This document shows, in pieces, positions 19,537 to 28,486 of a stretch of 64,000 nt of DNA. The position numbers and the translations under genes were made by a program. Below the pieces are notes generated by a model, which saw only the letters and a list, made by a program, of their open reading frames with translations, made no database searches and was not told the DNA's origin. Each line of letters opens with the position of its first letter. Position 1 is the stretch's first letter. Where the stretch lies: positions 1,612,001 to 1,676,000 of the forward strand of contig NZ_CP018835.1 of assembly GCF_002196515.1 (NCBI RefSeq), read 5' to 3'. This DNA is from Vibrio gazogenes. Its GTDB lineage: Bacteria; Pseudomonadota; Gammaproteobacteria; Enterobacterales; Vibrionaceae.

Positions 19537-20039
19537 AAGCCCAGACCAAACAGCACATAACCGGTTTGTACGATGGTCTTCCCTGCCTTGCTCTCCTCCA
19601 GCCCCACTTATTTGAACGCACATCACATTTTATGAATTCCGCACCTTTTTATCGTCAAATCACTATCGCGTCCGCACTGAACATCAAGTGAAATACTCTC
19701 TTCTAACGGTGATCCCTTTCTGCTCCAAGGTTTGCAGTACCAGTGCGCTGAACCAAGTTTGTGGTGGTGTCCACAAAACCATTGCTGATCTTTATGGTCA
19801 TAAGACGATAAAGATATAATTATCACTTTTCCACAAAGCACGTAGAACTTGGGTTCAGCCCCCTCTCACATAAGCCGAAACGGTGATTAGACCAGTAATT
19901 TGCTGCCATTTGTGTTGAATTAGCTATAATCATGAGCAATTCACCATTTTTTGATTTTCTTGAAAAAAAATTGTGTGAAAAAACCTAAAATATGGGAACA
20001 TGTAAACAAGACCTCATTATTGAGTAAGATGACGACACA
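19537..20039. other. Gene-poor stretch between acs and aroQ
   Basis: About 500 bases without a supportable gene. A minus-strand frame (19623-19841, 72 codons, GTG start) has no ribosome site and resembles nothing I know. The last 120 bases are AT-rich and must include the aroQ promoter. Confidence 0.5.
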
Positions 20040-20489
20040 ATGACGACAAAATTACGTATTCTTGTGCTAAACGGTCCTAACCTGAATTTACTGGGCCTGC
20101 GTGAACCGGCACATTACGGTTCTCAAACGCTTCCTCAGATCATTGACCGACTCCGTCACCAAGCCGATCAGGCTGGTGTTGCGCTAGAGCATCTGCAATC
20201 GAATCGTGAGTATGAACTGATCGAAGCAATTCATCAGGCATACGAGAACATTGACTTCATCATTATCAACCCGGCCGCATTCACCCATACCAGTGTTGCA
20301 CTGCGGGATGCGCTTTTGGGGGTCAACATTCCTTTTATTGAGGTACATCTTTCTAATGTTCATGCCCGAGAACCTTTCCGTCACCATTCTTATTTGTCAG
20401 ATAAGGCTCACGGTGTGATTTGCGGTTTAGGTGCGCAGGGCTATGAATTTGCGTTGTCGGCAGCCATTACCAAACTGCAGGCAAAATAA
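20040..20489 (+). CDS. aroQ: 3-dehydroquinate dehydratase, type II
   Basis: Converts 3-dehydroquinate to 3-dehydroshikimate in the shikimate pathway. The 149-aa chain has the type II hallmarks: [12 protein letters not shown] at the start with the flexible-lid segment [11 protein letters not shown] (catalytic Tyr), [16 protein letters not shown] near 80, and [18 protein letters not shown] (active-site His) near 100. Type II length is about 150 aa, compared with about 250 for type I AroD. It lies 62 bases before accB, the conserved aroQ-accB-accC order of many gammaproteobacteria. Confidence 0.97.
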   Translation: MTTKLRILVLNGPNLNLLGLREPAHYGSQTLPQIIDRLRHQADQAGVALEHLQSNREYELIEAIHQAYENIDFIIINPAAFTHTSVALRDALLGVNIPFIEVHLSNVHAREPFRHHSYLSDKAHGVICGLGAQGYEFALSAAITKLQAK

Positions 20490-20551
20490 CACTCGACATC
20501 CCGCGGCTGTTGTTCGGGTTGTCTTATTCACAAGATCAAAGAGAAAAGACA

Positions 20552-21013
20552 ATGGATATTCGTAAAATAAAAAAACTTATCGAATTAGTTGAAGAGTCAG
20601 GCATTGCTGAACTGGAAATTTCTGAAGGTGAAGAATCAGTACGCATCAACCGTTACGGTGCGCCAGCTTCATCACCCATCCAGTATGCGCCAGCCCAATA
20701 TGCACCTGCGCCAGTCGCTGCACCTGCGGCCCCCGCAGCAGAAGCTGTCAGCGCACCAGTTGAAGCGCCACAACCAACCGGTCATCAAGTGCTTTCACCA
20801 ATGGTCGGTACTTTCTACAGCTCTCCAAGCCCAGATGCAGCACCATTCGTAAAAGTTGGTCAGAAAGTGAGTGTCGGCGATCCACTATGTATTGTTGAAG
20901 CCATGAAAATGATGAACCAAATCGAATCTGACAAATCAGGTGTCGTCAAAGCAATTCTCGCTGAGAACGGTCAGCCAGTTGAGTTCGATCAGCCTCTTGT
21001 TATCATCGAATAA
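20552..21013 (+). CDS. accB: Biotin carboxyl carrier protein of acetyl-CoA carboxylase
   Basis: Carries the carboxybiotin between the two half reactions that make malonyl-CoA for fatty acids. The 153-aa product has an N-terminal dimer/BirA-independent segment ([17 protein letters not shown]), an Ala/Pro-rich linker (about 36-76), and a biotinyl domain with Lys119 in [11 protein letters not shown]. The ATG at 20552 matches the E. coli start; an upstream in-frame ATG at 20510 adds 14 unconserved residues. accC follows 14 bases after the stop. Confidence 0.97.
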   Translation: MDIRKIKKLIELVEESGIAELEISEGEESVRINRYGAPASSPIQYAPAQYAPAPVAAPAAPAAEAVSAPVEAPQPTGHQVLSPMVGTFYSSPSPDAAPFVKVGQKVSVGDPLCIVEAMKMMNQIESDKSGVVKAILAENGQPVEFDQPLVIIE

Positions 21014-21027
21014 TTGAGGTCAAATTG

Positions 21028-22374
21028 ATGCTAGATAAAATTGTCATCGCGAACCGGGGTGAAATAGCACTCCGTATTCTTCGCGCCTGTAAAGAGCTAG
21101 GGATCAAAACGGTCGCTGTCCATTCCACAGCAGACCGAGACCTCAAACATGTCTTACTTGCTGATGAATCCATCTGTATTGGACCAGCACGTAGTATCGA
21201 TAGCTACTTAAATATTCCACGCATTATCTCAGCAGCAGAAATCACGGGAGCCGTTGCGATTCACCCGGGTTACGGTTTCTTGTCTGAAAATGCAGATTTT
21301 GCTGAGCAAGTTGAGAAATCAGGCTTCATTTTCGTCGGTCCTAAAGCTGATACCATCCGTATGATGGGTGATAAAGTTTCTGCAATCTCCGCCATGAAAA
21401 AAGCCGGTGTACCTTGTGTACCGGGTTCAGATGGGCCGCTCGGAGACGATGTCGAGAAAAATAAATCCATCGCGAAGCGTATCGGTTATCCGGTAATTAT
21501 TAAGGCTTCCGGTGGCGGTGGTGGTCGTGGTATGCGTGTGGTTCGCAGTGAAGCAGAACTCATTTCGTCCATCACTATGACTCGTACCGAATCCAAAGCA
21601 GCATTCAACAACGATATGGTTTACATGGAGAAATTCCTGGAGAACCCACGTCACGTTGAAGTTCAGGTTATTGCCGACGGTCAGGGTGGTGCGATCCACT
21701 TGGGCGAGCGTGACTGTTCAATGCAACGTCGTCACCAGAAAGTTGTTGAAGAAGCACCGGCACCGGGTATTACCGAAGAAATGCGTAAATACATCGGTGA
21801 ACGTTGTACACGCGCCTGTGTTGAAATCGGCTATCGGGGTGCGGGTACATTTGAATTCCTCTATGAAAACGGCGAGTTCTATTTCATTGAAATGAACACT
21901 CGGATTCAGGTCGAACACCCGGTTACAGAAATGGTCTCTGGTGTCGATCTGATTAAAGAGCAGCTTCGTGTTGCGGCAGGTCAGCCGCTGTCATTCACAC
22001 AGGATGATATCAAACTGCGCGGCCATGCGATTGAGTGTCGTATCAATGCCGAAGATCCAGAGCGCTTCCTCCCTTCACCGGGTAAAATTGAGCGCTTCCA
22101 CGCTGCCGGCGGGATGGGTATTCGTTGGGAATCTCATATCTACTCGGGTTATACCGTGCCTGCGCACTATGATTCGATGATTGGTAAACTGATTGCCTAC
22201 GGTGAAAACCGTGATGTTGCGATTGCGCGGATGAAAAATGCCCTCAACGAAATGATTGTTGAAGGGATCAAAACCAACATCCCGCTTCAGTTGAAAATCA
22301 TGAATGATGAAAACTTCCAGCATGGTGGCGCCAACATCCACTATCTGGAGAAAAAACTCGGTATCAACCAATAA
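21028..22374 (+). CDS. accC: Acetyl-CoA carboxylase, biotin carboxylase subunit
   Basis: ATP-dependent carboxylation of the biotin on AccB. The 448-aa protein is an ATP-grasp enzyme: [20 protein letters not shown], the glycine-rich nucleotide loop [14 protein letters not shown] near 159, catalytic [18 protein letters not shown] near 228, and [14 protein letters not shown] near 287. The ATG at 21028, after TTGAGG, gives the E. coli-like length (449 aa). Co-transcribed with accB and followed by a terminator. Confidence 0.98.
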   Translation: MLDKIVIANRGEIALRILRACKELGIKTVAVHSTADRDLKHVLLADESICIGPARSIDSYLNIPRIISAAEITGAVAIHPGYGFLSENADFAEQVEKSGFIFVGPKADTIRMMGDKVSAISAMKKAGVPCVPGSDGPLGDDVEKNKSIAKRIGYPVIIKASGGGGGRGMRVVRSEAELISSITMTRTESKAAFNNDMVYMEKFLENPRHVEVQVIADGQGGAIHLGERDCSMQRRHQKVVEEAPAPGITEEMRKYIGERCTRACVEIGYRGAGTFEFLYENGEFYFIEMNTRIQVEHPVTEMVSGVDLIKEQLRVAAGQPLSFTQDDIKLRGHAIECRINAEDPERFLPSPGKIERFHAAGGMGIRWESHIYSGYTVPAHYDSMIGKLIAYGENRDVAIARMKNALNEMIVEGIKTNIPLQLKIMNDENFQHGGANIHYLEKKLGINQ

Positions 22375-22400
22375 TCTGCGGTAGATGAACAAAGAGTTAA

Positions 22401-22424
22401 GCCTCCCTTCGGGGAGGTTTTTTT
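22401..22424 (+). terminator. Rho-independent terminator of accBC
   Basis: Stem cctccc/gggagg with a TTCG tetraloop and a T7 run, 26 bases after accC. Confidence 0.9.
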
Positions 22425-22513
22425 GTTCACTTTTTTGTTCAAGACAAGCCCTATTCAAAAAATGAATATCTGCTACACTCTCGGCCATTCAACCCACGGA
22501 AAGAGTCAATCAC

Positions 22514-23398
22514 ATGCCTTGGATTCAAATAAAACTCAATGCCAACAACGATAATGCCGAAACAATCGGTGATATGTTGATGGAAGACACCGGTGCGTTA
22601 TCCGTCACATTTCTTGACGCGAAAGACACCCCTGTCTTTGAACCCCTTCCGGGAGAAACTCGCCTTTGGGGAGATACCGATGTGCTCGCGTTATATGACG
22701 CAGAAGCCGACACCGATACTATCGTTGCACAAATCAAAACCAGCCAGCTTCTGCCTGCGGACTTCTCTTATAAAGTCGAGCAGATTGAAGATAAAGACTG
22801 GGAACGGGAATGGATGGACAATTTCCACCCAATGAAATTTGGCAATCGCCTGTGGATTTGTCCAAGCTGGAAAGAGATTCCCGATCCAGATGCGGTCAAT
22901 GTGATGCTGGATCCCGGCTTGGCATTCGGCACCGGCACACATCCGACAACCGCGTTATGTTTAGAATGGCTCGAAGGGCTGGATCTCAGCGGAAAAACCG
23001 TAATTGATTTCGGGTGCGGCTCTGGCATTCTGGCGATTGCAGCAATTAAGTTGGGTGCCAAACAAGTGATTGGTGTCGATATTGATCCACAAGCCTTACT
23101 CGCTTCCAAAGACAACGCCCAGCGCAATGGCGTAGAAGATCAGCTCGCGGTGTACCTCCCGCAAAATCAACCCGACAATCTCAGTGCCGATATCGTAGTG
23201 GCAAACATCCTGGCCGGCCCGCTCAAAGAGCTTTCTCCGGTCATTCAGTCTTTGGTTCGTCCCGGCGGACAACTGGCAATGTCAGGCGTGTTAGAGACTC
23301 AGGCTGAAGACGTTGCCAGTTTCTATCGCAACCAGTTTGATATCGAGCCCATTATTGAAAACAACGAGTGGTGCCGAATTTCTGGTCAAAAGAAATAA
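22514..23398 (+). CDS. prmA: Ribosomal protein L11 methyltransferase
   Basis: Trimethylates lysines and the N-terminus of L11, using S-adenosylmethionine. The 294-aa product has the N-terminal substrate-recognition domain ([20 protein letters not shown]), a linker helix [16 protein letters not shown], and the Rossmann methyltransferase domain with [20 protein letters not shown] near 159. Catalytic-core stretches [15 protein letters not shown] and VANILAGPL match E. coli PrmA (293 aa). It lies upstream of dusB-fis, as in related genomes, but has its own unit after the accC terminator. Confidence 0.97.
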   Translation: MPWIQIKLNANNDNAETIGDMLMEDTGALSVTFLDAKDTPVFEPLPGETRLWGDTDVLALYDAEADTDTIVAQIKTSQLLPADFSYKVEQIEDKDWEREWMDNFHPMKFGNRLWICPSWKEIPDPDAVNVMLDPGLAFGTGTHPTTALCLEWLEGLDLSGKTVIDFGCGSGILAIAAIKLGAKQVIGVDIDPQALLASKDNAQRNGVEDQLAVYLPQNQPDNLSADIVVANILAGPLKELSPVIQSLVRPGGQLAMSGVLETQAEDVASFYRNQFDIEPIIENNEWCRISGQKK

Positions 23399-23436
23399 CG
23401 CCAGTGAATGAGACTCACTAATTGACTGAAAAATCG

Positions 23437-23514
23437 ACAATTTACAGAAACAAATTGTAAATGCTCAAATATTAGTCTTTTCACACCGCGAAAAAATGCG
23501 TAAAATGCGCGCCC
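23437..23514 (+). promoter_or_regulatory. dusB-fis promoter region with GC-rich discriminator
   Basis: TTTTCA at 23478-23483, 17 bases, then TAAAAT at 23501-23506 and a GC-only GCGCGCCC after it. Such a discriminator marks growth-rate and ppGpp-controlled promoters, and the fis operon promoter of E. coli has the same property. Upstream lies an inverted repeat ACAATTT (23437-23443) / AAATTGT (23452-23458) in AT-rich DNA that could bind Fis or an activator. Transcription start not tested. Confidence 0.6.
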
Positions 23515-23538
23515 TTGCTGCCTTATAACTGTAATGAC

Positions 23539-24510
23539 GTGTTAAAAATCGGAAACCACCAACTCAAGAACAGTCTGATCGTTGCCCCAATGGCAGGTGT
23601 CACCGACAGACCTTTTCGCGAGTTATGTCTTCGCTATGGTGCTGGCATGGCTGTCAGTGAAATGATGTCATCCAATCCGGCATTGTGGAAAACGTCAAAG
23701 TCGAAACAGCGGATGGTCCATGAGGGCGAATCAGGGATTCGTTCGGTTCAGATCGCAGGTTCCGATCCGCAGTTAATGGCAGAGGCTGCGCAATTCAGCG
23801 TTGAGAACGGTGCGCAAATCATCGATATCAACATGGGTTGCCCGGCAAAGAAAGTGAATAAGAAGTTGGCAGGTTCCGCCCTGTTACGCTACCCAGATCT
23901 CATTGAGGATATCCTCACAACGGTAGTGAAGGCTGTTCGTGTGCCTGTGACGCTAAAAACACGAACCGGTTGGGATACAGCGCATAAGAACTGTGTTCAC
24001 ATCGCAAAGCTGGCCGAAGACTGCGGCATTCAGGCACTCGCGCTTCACGGAAGAACCAGAGCCTGCCTTTATCGCGGTATGGCAGAATATGACAGCATTA
24101 GAGCGGTCAAACAGGCCATCTCGATTCCGGTGATTGCCAATGGTGACATCGATAGTCCGGAAAAGGCCAAATATGTACTGGAATACACCGGCGCTGACGC
24201 ATTAATGATTGGTCGCCCGGCACAAGGACGACCATGGATTTTTCAGGAAATCCAACATTTTTTGGAAACCGGCACAACAATGCCCGCGCTTCCCGTTCAG
24301 GAAGTTAAAAGCATTTTGCTTGGTCATGTACAAGCGCTCCATCAATTTTACGGAGCGTACTTGGGGCCACGTATCGCACGTAAACATGTGGGGTGGTATC
24401 TCAAAGAACATGAACAGGCAAGTGGGTTTCGACGGACCTTCAATGCCATAGAAGCAGCCCCGCTGCAACTGGAAGCACTCGAAGGTTATTTTGATAACGT
24501 TGCATCATAA
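23539..24510 (+). CDS. dusB: tRNA-dihydrouridine synthase B
   Basis: FMN enzyme that reduces uridine to dihydrouridine in tRNA (position 17 in E. coli). The 323-aa TIM-barrel shows [17 protein letters not shown] near 13, catalytic Cys101 in [20 protein letters not shown], and [13 protein letters not shown] with the active-site Arg/His. The GTG at 23539 (MLKIGNHQL) matches the family start; a TTG at 23515 adds eight residues with no similarity. First gene of the dusB-fis operon; its expression follows the strongly regulated fis promoter. Confidence 0.96.
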   Translation: MLKIGNHQLKNSLIVAPMAGVTDRPFRELCLRYGAGMAVSEMMSSNPALWKTSKSKQRMVHEGESGIRSVQIAGSDPQLMAEAAQFSVENGAQIIDINMGCPAKKVNKKLAGSALLRYPDLIEDILTTVVKAVRVPVTLKTRTGWDTAHKNCVHIAKLAEDCGIQALALHGRTRACLYRGMAEYDSIRAVKQAISIPVIANGDIDSPEKAKYVLEYTGADALMIGRPAQGRPWIFQEIQHFLETGTTMPALPVQEVKSILLGHVQALHQFYGAYLGPRIARKHVGWYLKEHEQASGFRRTFNAIEAAPLQLEALEGYFDNVAS

Positions 24511-24535
24511 AATTAAGAGAAGAGCTAGACCGAAT

Positions 24536-24832
24536 ATGTTCGAACAAAATCTGACTTCAGAAGCTTTAACCGTTACTACCGTTACTTCACAAGACCAAAT
24601 CACCCAGAAGCCTCTGCGTGATTCCGTTAAAGCATCTCTTAAAAACTATCTTTCCCAGTTAAATGGCCAAGAAGTAAGTGAATTATACGAATTAGTTCTA
24701 GCTGAAGTTGAGCAGCCGCTGCTCGATACGATCATGCAGTACACTCGCGGTAACCAAACCCGTGCAGCAACCATGATGGGTATCAACCGCGGAACACTTC
24801 GCAAGAAACTGAAAAAGTACGGCATGAACTAA
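24536..24832 (+). CDS. fis: DNA-binding protein Fis
   Basis: Nucleoid protein that bends DNA, activates rRNA promoters and shapes growth-phase control. The 98-aa product equals E. coli Fis in length and in its C-terminal half: [20 protein letters not shown] dimer helices and the helix-turn-helix [20 protein letters not shown]. The N-terminal arm, used in Hin/Gin inversion, is also present. The ATG at 24536 is the conserved start. Second gene of the operon, 25 bases after dusB, and closed by a terminator. Confidence 0.98.
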   Translation: MFEQNLTSEALTVTTVTSQDQITQKPLRDSVKASLKNYLSQLNGQEVSELYELVLAEVEQPLLDTIMQYTRGNQTRAATMMGINRGTLRKKLKKYGMN

Positions 24833-24860
24833 TCACTGTTCATTAACCATTTGAATTTAA

Positions 24861-24893
24861 AGCCCGAAGCTGAGAAATCCGCTTCGGGTTTTT
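24861..24893 (+). terminator. Rho-independent terminator of fis
   Basis: Eight-base stem cccgaagc/gcttcggg with a ten-base loop and T5, 28 bases after the fis stop. Confidence 0.88.
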
Positions 24894-25071
24894 GTTTGTG
24901 CTACACACATTGCTACACACAATAAATTTTGCACACCCTTGTGTATAGACGTTCTTGTCATTCAACATCATCAATGACTCGACCGATTAAACGTTGCATT
25001 GCTTCTCAGGCATCCAAAAGCACTCAGCAGTGTTTTTCGTCAGTGATGGGGTTTCTCTATCTCATTCATAG

Positions 25072-25096
25072 AAAAAGAGCCGCACAAGGCGACTCT
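25072..25096 (-). terminator. Terminator of the 59-aa minus-strand gene
   Basis: On the minus strand, agagtcgc pairs with gcggctct (one G-T) and is followed by TTTTTC. It lies 30 bases after the stop of the small gene at 25126-25305. Confidence 0.75.
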
Positions 25097-25125
25097 GAGT
25101 TATATAGAACTTATTCCCCGGACAT

Positions 25126-25305
25126 TCACTCAATCTGATATTCTTGCATCAACCTTGCCACCTCACAGGTCAACAAGTTGTTGATATACAGGATAACGTC
25201 ACACAATTCTTTCTGATCAGCATCCATACAATGTGCCTGACAATCCATCAGATATTCGCGTGCTTTTTGAGTGAGACTAAATTCAGGGGGCATGTTCTCC
25301 TCCAT
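25126..25305 (-). CDS. Small cytoplasmic protein, 59 aa, unknown function
   Basis: An ATG at 25305 follows AAGGAG at a spacing of eight bases, the frame runs 59 codons to TGA, and a proper terminator lies just after it, so this is very likely a real gene. The product begins MEENMPPEFSLTQKARE and is acidic and helical, with four Cys (DCQAHCMD, KELCDV, LLTCEV) that could bind a metal or form a disulfide. A second ATG four codons in (25293), preceded by GGAGGAG, is also possible. I do not recognise the family. It stands alone on the minus strand, downstream of fis. Confidence 0.7.
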   Translation of the reverse strand: MEENMPPEFSLTQKAREYLMDCQAHCMDADQKELCDVILYINNLLTCEVARLMQEYQIE

Positions 25306-25628
25306 AAATGATACTCCTTGGGATAATAAAGAGGATGAATCACCACACAGAGGTCCTAATCAATGGGTGGTGAGCTGAACGAGTTTAGGACAACCGCTCC
25401 CAAGGTCGCGGCCTGACCGAAGTCAGCCTCAATCCAGCCCACCATAATTTAGGTGTGCTAAGACCGCACATAAAAATGCCAGCAAAAAGCTGGCGACAAT
25501 GCGCCTTGGGGAAAACGATGCGGGGTCCTAATCCCGGTACTGGATTTTGCCAGCACACAGGTAGATTAGTTCTGTTGGAGAGATGTGTCAAATGGAGATG
25601 CTCAGAGATCTGTACGTTGTCTTCTGTT
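25306..25628. other. Stretch of 320 bases with one doubtful open frame
   Basis: Contains a minus-strand frame (25385-25591, 68 codons from a TTG) without a ribosome site. Its translation holds STPKLWWAGLRLTSVRP, which recalls short conserved frames annotated as Icd-like or Ash-like in prophage satellites; that recollection is unchecked. The words gtcctaatc occur twice (25353 and 25525) and a gccagc/gctggc hairpin lies near 25477-25494. No gene is supported. Confidence 0.35.
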
Positions 25629-26006
25629 CTAGATATTCATTGCCTTCGAAATCATCACTAAAATAATGAAGAAAAATAGACTCCAAAACCAAAGTGAGTG
25701 AAGCCACATGACGAACCAAAAGCTTCTCTTGTTTGTTGTGGCTCTTTTTCGAATAAATGGGAATAGAATGCAATAGCAGTGAAACCTTGTTCCAATTGCC
25801 TGAAAAGTATAATCCAAGCCAGCAATCAGAGCTGATTCATTCCTGCTTTTAAATCGTTCAGAAGCTAATTGTTCATCCAGAAATAGAATGTGTTTATATC
25901 CTCCTAAGGCTGTTCGGATGGAAAAGAACAGAAAAGGAATAGCCCAGAAGCCAACCCAAAGACCAAAAAATATTCTGAAAAATATGACGAATTCATTTAC
26001 TGTCAT
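25629..26006 (-). CDS. Small multi-pass membrane protein, likely immunity partner of the upstream module
   Basis: A 125-aa protein with three hydrophobic stretches: residues about 5-30 (FVIFFRIFFGLWVGFWAIPF), about 70-85, and 97-121 (FWFVMWLHSLWFWSLFFFII). Its ATG overlaps the stop of the toxin-like frame by four bases, so the two are translated together. A small inner-membrane protein directly following a glycine-rich membrane-active domain fits an immunity protein, as in Tme/Tmi-type pairs of vibrio type VI secretion. That assignment rests on context and topology only, since I do not recognise the sequence. Confidence 0.55.
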   Translation of the reverse strand: MTVNEFVIFFRIFFGLWVGFWAIPFLFFSIRTALGGYKHILFLDEQLASERFKSRNESALIAGLDYTFQAIGTRFHCYCILFPFIRKRATTNKRSFWFVMWLHSLWFWSLFFFIILVMISKAMNI

Positions 26007-26482
26007 TCAAACAATTCCTTCACTGGCTCTACAACATATTCATAGAATACATCTCCTAAAGCTTTCCCGGCTGCACCACCACCAACACCCCCAGCGACAC
26101 CTCCACCCCAGCTACCAAGGAATCCTCCTGTTTCCCTTGTTATGGTTTTTCCACACTCGCCAGCCCCGTCAATAGTACATGCTTCATAAACACTATTAAC
26201 GCCACTTGCAGCCCCCAAAACCAGCCCCACATATCCTATACTTTTTGCACTTGCTACACCTTTAGAGATGTTCGCAACCCGCTTACCAAGGCTAGGTACT
26301 GTACCTTTCGCGATTATTTCATCAGCATGATGAATCACCGACTTTGTAGAGAGCCTGAGTGACTTTTTCACCTGACGGAAAGCTGGGATGTTTATAGCGC
26401 GACTTGAGAAACGAGTAAATGATTGATCCAATTTCTTGAGTAAAGCCGCACGCTCGGCAATAAAAGAACGGCTACTGAGCAA
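26003..26482 (-). pseudogene. Headless C-terminal effector/toxin-like module
   Basis: A 159-codon open frame with no internal Met codon at all. It can begin only at a TTG directly after the in-frame stop of the esterase gene, or at a later GTG. The N-terminal 70 residues are basic and amphipathic (SLRLSTKSVIHHADEIIAKG). The rest holds a glycine-rich membrane-type stretch (GFLGSWGGGVAGGVGGGAAG) typical of the C-terminal toxin regions of type VI secretion or polymorphic effectors. The sequence therefore looks like the end of a larger effector whose delivery domain (PAAR, MIX, VgrG or LysM) has been lost. It could still be made by translational coupling. The immunity-like gene overlaps its stop. 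Confidence 0.55.
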
Positions 26483-27427
26483 TTAATTACCAACCGATCT
26501 TGTTGCTTGCTTAATGTCTTCGGAAATTTTACGAAGACATCGTCTCGCACTGGCACTTACTCCCGATAACTGATGAAATCCGTGAATGACACCTAAGTAG
26601 CGTTCACAATACGCTTCCACCCCAGCATTGAGTAATTGTCTATAACATTGCTCTCCTTCATCTCTTAAAGGATCGAATTCCGCTGTAATAATGTAGGTTG
26701 GTGGTAGTCCTTTAAAATCTGCGCAAACAAGTGGGTTAAGCTGTGAGTTTTGACTTACCGAATCTTTTTCCAAGTTAGCGGTGTACATTGAGAATCCAGA
26801 AAGCAACATATTAGCGGTAATAACGTAATCAGTACCGTTTTCAACGTAACTCTTAGATTCTCCGAATGGATCTAGTATCGGATAGATCAAAATTTGCTTT
26901 TGAGGAAGCCATTTCTGATTTTGTTTTAAACGTAAACATGTAGTTAACGCTAGCTGACCTCCAGCGCTATCACCGACGAAGACAATCATATTTGTGTCGC
27001 CACCGTAGTTACTACCAAACTCCTTTATTGCAAGCACTGCGTCGTACACATCATCATGCGCTGCTGGATAACAGCTTTCAGGCGCTAAACGATATTGAAT
27101 GCAGATGACTATACTGTTCGATAAACTTGCAATCTGGCGTAATTGCTGCTCATGAGTTTTAAATCCTCCACTAATAAAACAACCACCATGGAAATAAACA
27201 GTAATGGGTAAACCCTTGGTGTTATTCGGTTTGTACACTTTTAAAACGATACCGTTAAGCTCATCTGTGAACTCTTCAAACATGTTAGGGCTATTTCCGG
27301 ATAAAACTGTGCTAGATAAGTAACCAGTCCTTCTACTAGCGATATCCAATGTCGAAGGGCACTGTTTCCCTTCAGTTATAAAGCCCTCTACTAACTCTTT
27401 TATTCCCGGTTCTAATTGGTTGTTCAC
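26483..27427 (-). CDS. Alpha/beta-hydrolase, hormone-sensitive-lipase (family IV) esterase
   Basis: A 314-aa carboxylesterase-type hydrolase. It shows the oxyanion-hole motif HGGC at residues 80-83 (usual form HGGG), nucleophile Ser154 in VGDSAGGQL, acid Asp252 in AEFDPLRDE and base His282 in VIHGFHQL, so the triad is complete. No signal peptide, so cytoplasmic. Substrate unknown; short acyl esters are typical. Only the TAA separates its reading frame from the toxin-like frame that follows in the same frame. Whether the esterase belongs to the toxin unit or was placed there by recombination is open. Confidence 0.85.
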   Translation of the reverse strand: MNNQLEPGIKELVEGFITEGKQCPSTLDIASRRTGYLSSTVLSGNSPNMFEEFTDELNGIVLKVYKPNNTKGLPITVYFHGGCFISGGFKTHEQQLRQIASLSNSIVICIQYRLAPESCYPAAHDDVYDAVLAIKEFGSNYGGDTNMIVFVGDSAGGQLALTTCLRLKQNQKWLPQKQILIYPILDPFGESKSYVENGTDYVITANMLLSGFSMYTANLEKDSVSQNSQLNPLVCADFKGLPPTYIITAEFDPLRDEGEQCYRQLLNAGVEAYCERYLGVIHGFHQLSGVSASARRCLRKISEDIKQATRSVGN

Positions 27428-27649
27428 TTATACCACCTATGGATACTCAGCTATTTTTAGTAATTGTGCGACAGTGGTGTATATATGTACAGTTTAAATA
27501 CCCATCAAATCTATACTAAGCACTCGTCCTACTACTATTAGTTTTATTTAGGCATTTAATGTCACTAGTTTTGAATATGGTTGCAGTAGGTAAATTGGAA
27601 TGGGGCAAAACCGTTTTACCCAATCACTCTTTTTCCCCTAAAAATACAC
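27428..27649. other. Upstream region of the esterase gene
   Basis: About 220 AT-rich bases without a gene; the esterase promoter should lie here. No clear operator was found. Confidence 0.5.
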
Positions 27650-28030
27650 TTATTCACAGAACTCCAAGTTAAAAGAAGGCGCTAAGCCGGACTCTATCCG
27701 CCATGCAAAAACACGGGTGATGAATTCACGTCCGGCAGTCATCACCCCTTTTAAAGCCCTGACCAATTCGTTATCACAATATTGGCTGGTTTTCACCACT
27801 CCGGTGTCTTGATCGATGGAAAGCTCATAGTAAGGTTGAAACACCTGCGCCTTGCGCTCACAGAACACACCGCCCAGTTGCTGAAACTGATGAATACCCC
27901 AACAAGCCGCCCAAGCAAATACGCAGGCAAATGCTCTGGTTACCATCGCAGAAGAAGCGCGAGATAAAGCGATACGCAGGGCTAATGCGGCAGAAGCAGA
28001 GTTACAACAACGACGAAATAGTACTGACAA
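27650..28030 (-). pseudogene. Unrecognised open frame without a credible start
   Basis: The frame gives 126 residues from a TTG with no ribosome site and is open about 25 codons further upstream, still without ATG or GTG. The reading includes SASAALALRIALSRASS and AFACVFAWAACWGIHQF, then a more polar C-terminal half (YELSIDQDTGVVKTSQY). A frame beginning ATG at about 28117 (MSDVISPPNTSTVHSVEN) overlaps it in another phase and stops after 45 codons, so a frameshift joining the two is possible. I do not recognise either. Treat as a decayed or spurious gene in accessory DNA. Confidence 0.3.
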
Positions 28031-28209
28031 ATAATTGAAACAATGGAATAGGCGGGGATCGAGGCGTTCTCCACAGAATGAACCGTTGAAGTATTCGGTG
28101 GCGAAATAACGTCACTCATCTCAACAGGGGTTCAACTCGAAGCCGCCTTGATGGTTTGTTCATTAGTAAAAGGGAATGGGCCATCATCTCAATCGTCCAT
28201 TATTTCAGA

Positions 28210-28389
28210 TTATAAAAACCTTGAGTGATGGTGATCATCTTGCTCTTCAGAGCATAATCCAATATCTTTTTTAAGATGATCATTCATAGCGATAATTTTA
28301 TAGCTATCCTTATCAGGAAAAATATTAAAATATATAAATTTCAATATTTTAATAATAAATTTTTTGTTATAAGGTGCTGTTAATCGCAT
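28210..28389 (-). CDS. DUF1127-like small protein, 59 aa
   Basis: An ATG at 28389 opens a 59-codon frame beginning MRLTAPYNKKFIIKILKF. Near the C-terminus it carries AMNDHLKKDIGLCSEE, which matches the DUF1127 signature (L-x-D-x-L-L-x-D-I-G-L). DUF1127 proteins are small basic proteins tied to phosphate, RNA turnover or stress physiology in several proteobacteria. A GAG lies at a workable distance before the start. It is divergent from the LysR gene at 28487, with about 100 AT-rich bases between, a common arrangement for DUF1127 and GcvA-like regulators; the LysR protein probably controls it. The product is short, so the family call is tentative. Confidence 0.65.
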   Translation of the reverse strand: MRLTAPYNKKFIIKILKFIYFNIFPDKDSYKIIAMNDHLKKDIGLCSEEQDDHHHSRFL

Positions 28390-28486
28390 CGTATTACTCT
28401 TGATTACTGATTAGATGCAGCTATTATCGATGTAAATAACTTCCCCTACGAACAACGATTCATTACAGGAACTATAAGTACAACTT

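Noticed and set aside
19623..19841. 72-codon minus-strand frame between acs and aroQ
   Set aside because: GTG start without ribosome site and no recognisable motif.
26003..27427. Single esterase-toxin fusion interrupted by a sequencing error
   Set aside because: The esterase alone has the full HSL length and triad, so a natural end at the TAA is more likely, though the shared frame keeps the idea open.
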